Assembly (NCBI RefSeq): GCF_050948215.1
Contig: NC_135152.1
Coordinates: forward strand, 11,008,310 to 11,072,309
DNA length: 64,000 nt
From: Halictus rubicundus
Taxonomy: Eukaryota > Arthropoda > Insecta > Hymenoptera > Halictidae
Direction: 5' to 3'
Shown here: positions 36,701-48,700 of the stretch, in pieces
Layout of the letters: the number at the start of each line of letters is the position of its first letter
Numbering within the stretch: position 1 is the stretch's first letter
Notes under the pieces: generated by a model
Database searches by the model: none
The model's input: the letters and a program-made list of their open reading frames with translations, nothing else
Told to the model about the DNA's origin: nothing
Program-made: the position numbers and the translations under genes

Positions 36701-39700
36701 AACGCCCGTCGGATCGAAGATTGCAACGAGCTCTGAAAACATCTCATTGGGGGGTGGGTGTCGGTTTTTGTCCGCGCGGACCTGTCGAGTGCCTCTCTAA
36801 CTTTCGATTTAATTGTGTCAACGTCAGCGGATCTTCACCCCTTCAGCTTCACTTTGCCTCGGGAGAATAGAACAAAATCACGGAGGGTGAAAGATCCGGG
36901 GAATAAGGAGGATGAGATATCGCCTGGGATTTTTTTTCCTCGAATAACCCGCAGTTGAAAGAGCTCCATCAGCCGGAACGTTGCGAACGAGCGGAGCCCA
37001 TCGTTTCGGGAAAACTTATCGCACCGTTCCGTTTTTTGTTGATATTGATACTATTGCCATTCAAAGATACGCCGGGCATTGAAAAGTAAAATGAATTTCT
37101 TATCTTGCCCGGAAACTTTCGTGGACTTGAAATATAGACGTATTATGCGAGAAAAAGATTATTATAATACAATCATCTTGCGTCCCCTCCAATAGCACGA
37201 TAAGAAGATTTCTAACGATCAAACAGATACGACATCGTATTAAAATGAGTTTATCAGTTTGGTCGATAGAGATCAGGCTGTACGGTGGGGAATGTTTACG
37301 TTCATGTCCTCGTTAGTGGAAATAGAACTATATAACGAATCTTGAAACTTTCTAATTATGCAAGATATGTTGTTCGAGTAGCGATAAAATTAATTTTATT
37401 ACATTAATTGAAAGTGCATATGTTGAAGGAGTTATGAAATTCCTAATTAAAGATGCTGTTGGAAGTTGGTCTGACCTTGAGAGATGGACAAGCGTGGAGA
37501 GAAGGGAAACATAAAAGTGAGAGTAATAATCAATTAATGATGGGTAATAAAATTAATTTCGTGTAATTTATCCTGGCGCAATAAGGGTATTCAATTATGA
37601 TAGATGGGTTTGTCATTTTCTTCGAACAGTGCTTTACTGTTTAAAATACGATACCGACCTCACGAATGTAAACGATGATTTCCTAACAATATAAACATTT
37701 GAATCCGGTGGAACGGTGTTTAAAGAAAGTTGGCGCATTAAAGGAGCCTCGTAATTCTCAAACATTGTACAACATGTTTAAGTGTTTATAATGCTATAAA
37801 ACACGGAATGAAAAACCTTTAACGCGCTAATTTAATCTAAAAGGAAGAAAGTGCACACTATTATGTGGTGCAGTTATATTTTGCCTCAGATCGTTAATTA
37901 GATTTTATGCGTTCACGATAAAAATGAATAGGTGAGTTACTGGTAATAGGTGAAAACAATAGGAAATAATAAAACTGCGAAGATATAAAAAAAAATTGAA
38001 GAAAGTTTTAGGGAATCTACGGAATTTAAGAAACTTTTTATTTCGTATAAAGCTCCGCGCCCCATAGAAAGTTGGCTGCGTTAAAGGCGTCTAGAGGTCG
38101 AAACATTGTTCGAACACGTTCAAATGTCTATAACGATATAACAAAACATACCGTCGAAGGAATCTATAGAATCGTTCGCGTAGCTGCTGCAGTGAAAGCA
38201 GCGAAAATGTTCAAAGTTGGGGAGAGCTTTAATGAAATTTCTCAAGATGCCGAAGTGGATGAGGAAGAAAAGCGATTTGCAGGTTCGCGGAAATAAGAAT
38301 CAGTTTCACCGTACTTTCTGACAAAATTGGTCAGCGGTGATTCGCAAAAGCAGGAAGACGAACTCACTGTAGAGCTTGCTGAAAGCCATGTAGAACTCGT
38401 TGACATCCAGTTTGCCGTCTCCGTCGGTGTCGTCATAGCTGATCATATGCCCCAGACTACATCCCCGGCACAGCTCCTCGAGATCCTCGTTTTCCGCGAT
38501 CTAGGATTCGGCGATTATCGTACAGAGAGTTACGAGCGTGGAATCGCGAGAGGGTAAGAAGAAGATTATTGGCCGGGGGATGAAATTGCGGGTAACGTAC
38601 CTGTTCGAGTTCCTCGCGCTCCAGGTTCCCGTTGTTATTTCGATCGTAGTGAGAAAACATAATACTGACAAGATACTCCTTGCTATGGTTGTCTTGAGCC
38701 ATTAATCTCGCGTGGTTGTACAGCAGCAAATTATCCTGCGCCGGGGAACAAGTTGTTACTGGCTTGGCGATGTACGTTTACTCAAAACAATACTCTAAGG
38801 AAGCGGATATTAGGACAACGCGGGGGCCTCGTTTCTCCCGATACCTTCATTATTTCGTATTCCTGGTTCGAGCACTCGTTGTCCGGGTCCTCCTTCTCCG
38901 GGATCGAGTTATCCTTCAGGCTATTCTTCTTCTGGTTCTGGGACCTCGGGTAACTGACCATCTGTGACTTCGAGGACGTCCGGTTCGCGTGCTGACTCCT
39001 CCGGATGTGCGCGTTCTCCATATCTAAGACATTTTATTGTATTTTCGCCGGGTTCGCACTTCTTCTTTCTTACAGTCCCACTTATAAAATATAAAAATTA
39101 AAATTTGTCCCTAACAGCGACAGTATCCAATGAATAGTATCGCGAAGATCGTCGCTGTTATTCTTCCAACAGAAATTTTTGCATTTGAAGTGTGCGCCCT
39201 TAACAAAACCCCTTTTACTCTACGTTTCCAGGTATTAAACTTTCCGTGCACTATATTCTCGCGCAAAGTTTGCAACAAGAATTGTTAAAATATGGAAACG
39301 ACTCTGACAACGTGTACTGTTTACGATCTCGCTAGTTTCCCTGCGCAGAGGTATCTTTATCGTCCGGTATACTTCTGTTAGCGGGCTCACCGTGATGCAG
39401 ACACCTCATAAGTCTGCTTCTGGTCAAGGATGAGCCGGCGATGCAGGCGGCTTTATGGAGTTCGCAGTGATTGGCATAGATTTTCCCGTTGCTCGCGCAC
39501 ACGGGTCGATGCCTCCGTGGACATTTCCGTGTGCAGACGCAAAGGGCCACGGTGCCGTTCGGCGAAAGTTCGCATTCCCTGCCGGGGCCGCAATATTTCT
39601 TCGCGCAGGGATCAACTGCGGGCAGAAAAATCGCGGAATCGTCATTCCCCGTCGTCGTAATTCTCCCCTCGAGCACTTTACTACCTCCGGATTCCCATTT

Positions 39701-42700
39701 ATAGATCTTACTTTCCGTGAACGCGATCCAGTTCCATCGAGTTTATCATCCGGGGACAACCTCGCCACTGTGAACTTGAAGAAGTTGGCCGAAAACATGA
39801 TTACTCGAGTCTCGTTGCGCGACGCATTGTCCGAAACCACGGGCCCCTTTGTCCGCCATTTTAAGCGGCCGCTCAGAGTGAAAACGGCGGGTCTAAGTTT
39901 CGAACGGTCCTCATTGTGCGCGGTAAATTGCATAGTCAACGAACAATAACTCAATTAGGAAATATCCGACCTATCGTCGAGGATAAACAACCGACACGGT
40001 TTCCCGAAGACTATTCGCGCACGCGAGGCATCAACCTCTTCGCACAGGAATCCACTTTGGGCGGAAAAGTCGCGGAGTCGGCATTTTTTATCGTTATAAC
40101 TCTGTCTTGAACTCTTTACTATCTTCGGATTCCATTTGTAGATCTTACTTTCCATGATCGCTTTCTAGTTTCGCTGAATATTCCATCTAGGAATAACCTC
40201 GTCATCGTGAACTCAAAGACGTTTACCGGAAACGCGAGAACCCGAATGCTGGAGATAATAATAGGTGAAAATGGCGAATGCTGTACCGTTTAAGAAATTT
40301 TGGGTGCTCGGGGAAAATTGGTACGATTTCTTAAAAAAGTATGTCGGTCATAGGGTGACATCTTGTTTCAATATTCCAAGAAAATCCATTTACACAACGA
40401 TTACAACTGAATGGTATCAAAATGGTTGCTGGAATAGTGAAATTTGGTTTGTAAATACTAAAACACTGAAAATAAGTTGAATTCTTCTTCCAAGAGGACA
40501 AAGGTTAAAGTAGGTCACGCTTTTATGAAGCGCAATCAGAAAGAGATTAAACGTTTTACAGTATCGAAACAGGGAAAATGTAAATATTTATCCTCTGGAA
40601 TAATAATAATAATAATTCGTCTGAAGTCAACATAGTTTTATTCACAAAAGACAATAAGTAGATACAGAGATGAGATTCAATTAAGTTGTTGAAACGAGAA
40701 CTTCCCCGAAATGCAACTTCCACAATCTGCAACGTGGCGGTAATTATGTACTCTGTTATTGATTTTCGATGCAACCGCGGTTAGGAGATTCTTTAATTAC
40801 TTTCCGAGACGAAGAGTGTTCCCAAAGTACATGCCTCGGAAACAGGCTTCTCTCCTTTGTGCATTTCCAATTCGTAATGGCATCGCAATAGAGAATGTAT
40901 AATTTTGTAATCTTCTCGTACGAAAATGAAATAATGTTTTGGTTAACGAATCCATTACTTTATTGCATCCTTCTCTTCCGTATATGTAATTTATGAGCCC
41001 CAACGAACTTTGACCACGCGTACCCACGTATGAAATCAGCGTAGAAAAAAACAGCTAAATTGTTGATAAATTGACATTCTATAATGTTTGTGTGCATTTT
41101 AAGATTCGGAAGACATGTTTTATAGGAAGCCGATAAACTAGGTTCGCTTGTTATTTTGGAGGGACTGTAGACTCGTTGGAAAACGTTAAACAGCGAATCA
41201 AAAAATGTTGGAAGCATTTTATAATGCTTTCGTAAATATGAAGACACGTTTTGTAGAAATAAAATAACCAGAGGCTTCCACTGCCTTACTCTGTTTTGTA
41301 GGGAGGATGTATCCGTCGGAAATCGTTGACATAACGAAGCGATCGTTAACGATTTGTCTGTTTCAACAGAATTCTGCGGGTCGCTGAAAAATACACGCGC
41401 CCGATTTATTTGTCACGATAAATGTGTTGAATTTTCGAGTAAGCGATGACAGATAAATCCGATCGTCGGATTTGTCGTGTCCGTCGCGTTACATAAGAGA
41501 GAGAGCAAACATTTTAAACACGGGAATCGGCGTAAATTAATACGAGCGGCTGTGATCGACGTTAGTCACCGTTGATTTTCCTCCGGTAAAATTCGTAACA
41601 AAGCAGCGGGTAATTATATCGGTGATGAGAATGCAACGTTGCGCATCCGTCAAGCGCGCGGGGGGGGTCTCAATTATTTTCTGATAATTCCGCGTTGCTC
41701 GTGCCGATTGCAACCCGCGATTACAGTTAACGTTGCATCGATTACATTTGATTTTCAACGTCGCGTCGGGCGTATTCGGGGCCGTAGTCGAAGAATAAAT
41801 AAACTCGGGAACAGCTTACCGATGATATTTCATTTTGTTAATTAATACACTGCGGAGTTGGCGCGTGTGCGCCCCTGCAATTATTCGCAGCAAAGGTTAT
41901 CGTCTCGTTGGTTCTCGCTTTTTCAAGGCGATTGCAAACCATCGGCGAAACAGCTCCGCTGTTTGTAAACTATCCGCCGAATTTCAACGAACTTCCCGCG
42001 CGTATTTGCCGAATAACGTCGAAGGTTTCTGCAGACCAGCGAGACCGTTTGTAAATATTTCGCTGGATAATTTTGTCTCGAATGGAAACGCGGAGGTAAA
42101 TACTTTCCGCAACGGTAAACAAGTTTTTCAATTTTTCCCCATTTTCGTTTAAGGCGGATAAAAACCTCTTCATTTATTTGCCGAACGAATTTCGCCGGGA
42201 CGAAGTACGCCAACGAGGCACAAATGCATTTAAATAATTATCCTAGAAAATTGCAGTCTTTTTAAGCAACCTTATAATTTTGAATCCAATCTCTCGGAGA
42301 ATATTCTGCGCGTCGAATGATTGTACCATTGTGTCCATAAATTTCAATAAACTTTTGTAACGTTAAGCCAAGAGCTCGACTAAAAAAATGCCATGCTTCT
42401 GTGCATAAAGACACACACGAACATTCGATTCGAACTGACGTTCATTGTCCGTTTTGTTTCTCCTCACTGTTGGGTGCAAACGATTTTATTACCATGACGA
42501 GTGGAACTCTAACAACAATAAAACAAAGAAACTGACAGAACAGTGCGCCAAAATAAATGGATCAGGCTTTCACTCGTGGACTATTCATGTGCAACAATTT
42601 GACAGGAGAAAGCGAAATGTGCGCTGGTCACCTAAACCGTATCCCGTGGATCAATTCGTTGTTATTTATTATACGAGCATCGTGCGATAAATATTTTATC

Positions 42701-45700
42701 AACAGTTTATTATCTCTTTAATGGAACCGTTTTCTCATAACAGTGTATTGTGTTGAGCCTTCGAAATTGAACTGAAAATGCCAGGCGCAACCGATGCAAC
42801 TTATGCGACGTTGTTGATCCCATTATCTAAAAAATTGGACAACTATTGCAGCATCTTCTCGCGGACCACATCTGTTTAAAATGTGTATGTGCTTGTTGCA
42901 GTATGTTTTGGAATCACATTAGACATTTTCGTGAATGTGACATTTTCCGACGACAACGCAGCGCTCAACGACCATTATGTGTAAATATATTATTATATGC
43001 CAAATATTGTCAGTCCGTCGGTAGCTTCAGGGGGGCCTTGGTGGCCTTGGTATACCTGGATCGTACGTAGGTCACCAGTGAACCTAGGTGGAGCTTGGTG
43101 GACCTTGGTTCTTCTTCCTCAGTTTCTTTTCCCTCCACCCTTTACTTCGCCACCCCTGGACCTACTCCACCTTTTCCTTCCCTAAATCTTCTCTTCACTT
43201 CTCTTAGAGACCTAGGAAGTCTCTAGATCCCCTTCCCCCTTTCCTACACTTCCCACGATCCCCTCTAACCTCCCCCTAGAGATCTGTGGAAGCACCCCAA
43301 GATATCCCTCCCGACCTACCGACATCACCTGACCAACATACTCCTTCAAAAATGCATACCTAATCTCTCAAGTGCTACGATATTGGCAGCTCTCCTCTAG
43401 CACAACCGGAAATTGCTCGCAAACGCTGAACAGACGAATCAATGAAGTTCGTTCTCCATTTGGCGATGTTCACGTACGATGTGCGGGATAATTTGCGTGG
43501 TCGTGATAATACTAATGTCCGGGCTGATCTTGTACGGGATCCTCGCAGCGTATAATTTAGCCTGAAGAGGAACCGAATCGCGAACAGAGTCGCACGGTTT
43601 CGCGAATCGGAACAAGAAACAGCCACGAAGGTCTCCGTTGGCATTCAAATCATCGGCGCATTGATCATCACCGTCGCGGTGTGCTTCATTCTCAAGATAC
43701 AATACCTGTGAAGCGAATATCCGACGTGGAAATTGCGTCCCGGTGTCCCAGAAACGTTTATTATTGGTACGATTATTCGAATCTCGTTACGCGACGCATT
43801 GTCCGAAACTACGGGCCTCTTTGTCCGCCATTTTAAGCGGCCGCTGAGAGCGAAGACGGCGGATCTGAGCTTAGAACAGTCCTCATTGTACGCGGTCAAT
43901 TGTATAGTCAGCGAACAATAACTCAATTAGGAAATATCCGACTTGTATCCGAAGAAAAGCAACGCGAAACGGCTTCCTCAAGCATATTCGCGTACGCGGG
44001 GCCATTAACTTCTTCTCGCGCGGGTCAACTACGGGCAGAAAAATCACGGCATCGCCATTTACTATCGTTATAATCCTGTCTCGAGTTTTTTTACTGCCTC
44101 CGGACTCCATTTATAAATCTTAGTTTTCCATAATCGCGATCTAGTTTCGCCGAATTTCCTGTCTACGAACAATCTCGGTATTATAAACTTGAAGACGTGC
44201 TTCGAAAACACGAGAATCCGTATGCTGGTGGTAATAATAGTTGAAAATGACGAATGCTGCACCGTTTAAGAAATTTTTGGGTCCTCCGGGAAAATTGGTA
44301 TGATTTTTGAAAAAAGTATGTAGGTCATAGCGTGACATCTTGTTTCAATATTCCAAGAAAACCCTTCTGCAACAATTCATTAACTAAATGGTATCATAAA
44401 ATGGCGCCGGAAATAGCGGAATTTGGTTTGGAGATACTAAAATACTCAAAGCAAAATGAATTCTTCTTCAAAGAGAAGAAGAATGCCTTTCCCGTCTCTT
44501 CTAAGGGAAGTACGCGAGAAAATGTGGTGAATATTCATCCTCGGGGCGGTACGAGGGTTAAAATTAGTAATTTTTACAGTGTATGTAATAATAATAATTA
44601 GTCCAAAGTTGACACAGTTTTATTCGCAAAAGATAATAATTAGATAGCCGGTGTGCAAATTTGCAGAGAAGAGAATTTCAATTACGTTTTTGAAAAGGGA
44701 ACTTGTCAGAAGTGCGTTGGGCTTCTCGGAATTCTGTGATAAAATCTGAAGAGTGACGACAATTATATACTAATATGTCTTATTGATTTTCGATGGAATT
44801 GTGGTTAGGTGATGTCTTAATTATCTTCCCGAGATGAAGAGTTATTAAAGTTAATTGTCAATACCCTGAACACATTGTCCCTGTTCATCCGCCATTTTAA
44901 GCCGAGAGCGAGAACAGATCTAAGCTTGGAACGGGTCTCATTGTGCGCGGTAAATTGTATACATAGTCTCAATTAGGAGATATCCGACTCGTCTTTGGAG
45001 AAAAGCAACGGAAAACAGCTTCCAGAGGGATACCCGCGAATGCGGGGAAAAAAAGTTCGCGGTAGAGGTGACGCTAATGGCCGAATTTTTTAATTCTGCG
45101 CGAGGCCTGCGGGCCAAACGCGTGTAAACGCGTTCATTAATTTTTTCCGACGTGCTGACGCGTTTGTTGGTCCCTTTCAATTTTTAGTCCCCTCGCAGAA
45201 CGTTGCTTCAGCAACGGCCGAGTCTTGTAGGTGGTATATCCTCCTCGTAATACCCGAGCCATGGTTTTTTATGTTTGTTGCTCGGCCCGCACGTGGCACG
45301 AAATAACATTCCTGTTTTTAATGAAACTTTTACACGGATGTACGAAATTCGAGTTCGCCGGAACGCATTCCCCTATGAGAATAAATTCTGCGAGCTGGCC
45401 CGCGAGCAATGCGGGCTTCTTGTATTCCCACTTAAAGAGGGAACAACAAATTTTCGTGGAAAGTTTGTCAGCCGTTACATTTCCGTAATGACTTGTTTTA
45501 ATTTTCCGGATTTATCCTTTGCGTTGGAAAGATACATAGCAGCCAGAGCTGAAGTAGGCAATGAAGAATTTATTTAAATATTTTCCGAGCAAATCTCAGT
45601 CCAACATTTAATATGGTTTCTTATATTCTTCGTACTCTCCGCTTCCCATTTCGCTGTTTGCCAATAACCATCAACACGATCAACGAACTGTTCGCAGGCG

Positions 45701-48700
45701 CACACATTCTCCTAAAAGTTCTTTTTAAACAATTCCAGCACAGCAAAACGAAAATTCAATTTCACTAAAACGAAAGGCAGTTGTAAATGCAAAAATTGCC
45801 GGTCAAAAATAAGCAACGTTTCATTTAATCAAAGTAAATTGCGTTTATTTAGTCGAAGGGATTCTGTTCTTCGTGCCCCGGCTAAAATGAGATGTACTAA
45901 CAAAATATTTTTCCGGTGTGTAAATGATTAAAAATACCAGCGTTAAACGTGAAACCGTTTTCGATGATCGTAAAATTTGGCACTTGTACGTTTAAACCAC
46001 CGGCAGAACGCGCGAATTAAATTCTGCTAACGATCGAATTACCAACTCAATCAGCATCGATTTTTCGATTTTTAAGCATTTTGCGTAACAGTTTCACGTT
46101 ATTGTGATATCTCAATTTCGTTGGTTCTCGAAATTCATTGAATGCAACGTAATTAAAATTTCCAACCTCCTGCGGGAATATGTATGGGCATACAAATGAA
46201 AAACGAAACATTCTAATACTGCACGCGTGCCCAATTCTATCTGCCTTTTGTAAACAACGGCTCTTTCGCAAGTTTTCGTTCTACACGTTGCAGCAATTAA
46301 ATTTGCTCGAACAAATAAATTAACTGTTCTGTAAACCATACATTTATGTTCTCGTCAATATTTTGACTTCATATTGATTGTTGTACTATGAAACGTTTTG
46401 TTGTGCAAGGATGCATCTTTGAATTTGCAACAGGGGAATGGAAAAAGTTGCAATATGAGGCGCTAATTGCTTCTTCGTATGCAGGAGAAAGTTGCCAAAT
46501 GCACTTTCATCATTCCACGGATTAATTCGCTGTTATTTATTACGTGTAATATTTAGCGACATGTTTGTATCAACAATTTGTCGTCTCTACAAGCTATTTT
46601 TATAGTAGTTATTGCTTCGTGCTGTTTCCATTTTGCTAACGAACTCGATAAATCAATACTAACACTCCTCAATTTCGGCATCGATTTTTCAATTTATGAG
46701 AAATTTTCTGTCATCTATGTTCTTGATCTGTTTCATACAGTAAGCAATTTCACTTTTAAAAATGCCTCCAGTATACTCTCTTGTATATCAATTAAATTTT
46801 CCATATTTTACTTATTCATTCCTTGCATATTAATATTCATCTAGAGATTAAATTAAGCGTTTCATAAGGTGCTGAAAAGTTTCCCGAATGACTCTACTTT
46901 ACGCTTTCCTAAATCGTTCCAGTGGTGATTTAAGCATTTGATAAAATTCGAAGAAACTGAAAGTTTTTCTCTCTTGAACACGCCGACAAGAATTTACGTC
47001 GAGTAGAATGAGGAAAATATGCAAAAGGCTGTTGAAGTCTATGTATCGTAACAAAGTATACGGCTTGAGAGAATGCTGTACACGATTTCTTCTACGCCTG
47101 CATTTAAGACACTTCTGAGCTACCTTTGAAAGGACCTTCATAAAGAATTTATTTTATTTTCTGTGTTTTACCATCCCCAAGCCAAATTTTACTATTTCAC
47201 GAGCAGGGTAATTGTTTCAGTAGTCAGCCATTTTAGCCATGTCAGTCATCTTAAGCGTTGCCATTATTTATATACTGTGTCCTAAATTTTTTACGCAGGG
47301 AGTCCCAGAAATGTACCTCCTTCAAAGGGGTGATTCCTGAGGTCATTTAAAGTAACTTTTTCCTTTGCGAAAATGTCCCCCGTGCTTTCGTTAAGGAGTT
47401 ATTAAAGAAAAACAGAGACCAATCAGAGCGCGGCTGCAATGACTCGCGATGAGCCTGGCGTTGGCATTGGCGGAGCCAGACTCCGTCCGCCGTAGCCGCG
47501 CTCTGATTGGTCGATACTCGTGTTAATATTTCCTAAATTCGCGATACTTGTGTTAATATTTTTCCTCGTGTCATTTTCGTTGAAGTGTTTCAACTGTATA
47601 TATGATGTCCCAAAAATGTTGTACTTTCTTCAAATGGGTGATTCCCGAGGTCATTTGAAGTAACTTTTTCCTTTGCGAAAATGTTCTGCGTGCTTTCGTT
47701 GAGGAGTTATTAAAGAAAAACAGAGACCAATCAGAGCTCTGCTACAACGACTCGCGCTGAGCCCTGCGTTGGCATTGGCGGAGCCAGACTCCGTCCGCCG
47801 TAGCCGCGCTCTGATAGGACTCTATTTTTCTTTAATAACTCCTTAACGAAAGCACGGAGAACATTTTCGCAAAGGAAAAAGTTACTACAAATGACCTCTG
47901 GGATCACCCCCTTCAAGGAGGTACAACATTTTGAGAAATATTCAAACAGAGCTCATATAAATGTACAGAAGTTTGTCGATGGAAGAAGAAGAATTATAAA
48001 TATTCTAAATAAATTAGAACAAGATGTCACTGTACGATTTGATCTACATACTTTCTCAATCCTTGTGTCAACACTCGACATTTTCTGCGACGTTCAGTGA
48101 CAATGTAATTCGCAGATTCGACGTGTAAGATGTTAATAGAATAATTGCTTGAGGAAACAGAAGTAAGTAGCAATTTTGTTGTTTGTCCAGAAGAAAGTTC
48201 AACAGATTTCACAAAGGAGTAGGAAGTAGGTACTTTGGGTATTGATACAGGGAAAGCATTCTAATTCCATTGAGGACCCAACGTTTCTCGGGCGGCGCGA
48301 TATCGGGGGTTTCCCTACGTTTCGATTAATCTTCCATTGGCACTCGGGGGGCCACAAAGAGAGTCTTATCCGCGAATTCCACGCGGCCAGATTTAATCGT
48401 TACTTACTTTCAGGCGAGAATGACTCCTCGGGAAGCGGGGATTGATCGATCGGCGGCGATATCGTCATCGTGGGGTTGTCGCTCTTGGACGATGACGCAT
48501 CGTAGCTTTCAGCCACAGTGAAGTCTCGATGCCGCCTCGAGTGCTGAAAGGAATGAAAAATGCATACGTAAGAACCGCAGAGAAAACTGGGTTAAACCGA
48601 GAGGGTCAAGAAAAGAGAGTCAATGGGTGAGCAGGAGGAGGAGGAGAGGGGGGGGGGGAGGCAGGTTAGTGTGGCTGGGTGGTGGTTTAAGCTCCGGTTG

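Larger units (their letters stand above)
39616..48407. other. FSTL5 intron 2 (8.8 kb): segmentally duplicated
   Basis: Built largely of diverged duplicates about 4 kb apart: 39790-40800 matches 43766-44840, and 42440-42730 weakly matches 46330-46610. It contains Kazal-exon relics, a hydrophobic frameshifted frame at 43470-43712 and two fold-back MITEs at 47.3-47.9 kb. No intact gene was recognised. Confidence 0.6.

Noticed and set aside
39424..39954. 176-codon minus-strand frame over the Kazal exon
   Set aside because: It is a shadow: the real exon uses another frame (39615-39391) with acceptor, donor and phases that fit FSTL5.
47731..47916. Minus-strand frame MKGVIPEVICSNFFLC, similar to a frame at 23799-23996
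   Set aside because: Both frames are just the inverted arm of the fold-back MITE read through; the similarity is that of the repeat, not of a protein family.
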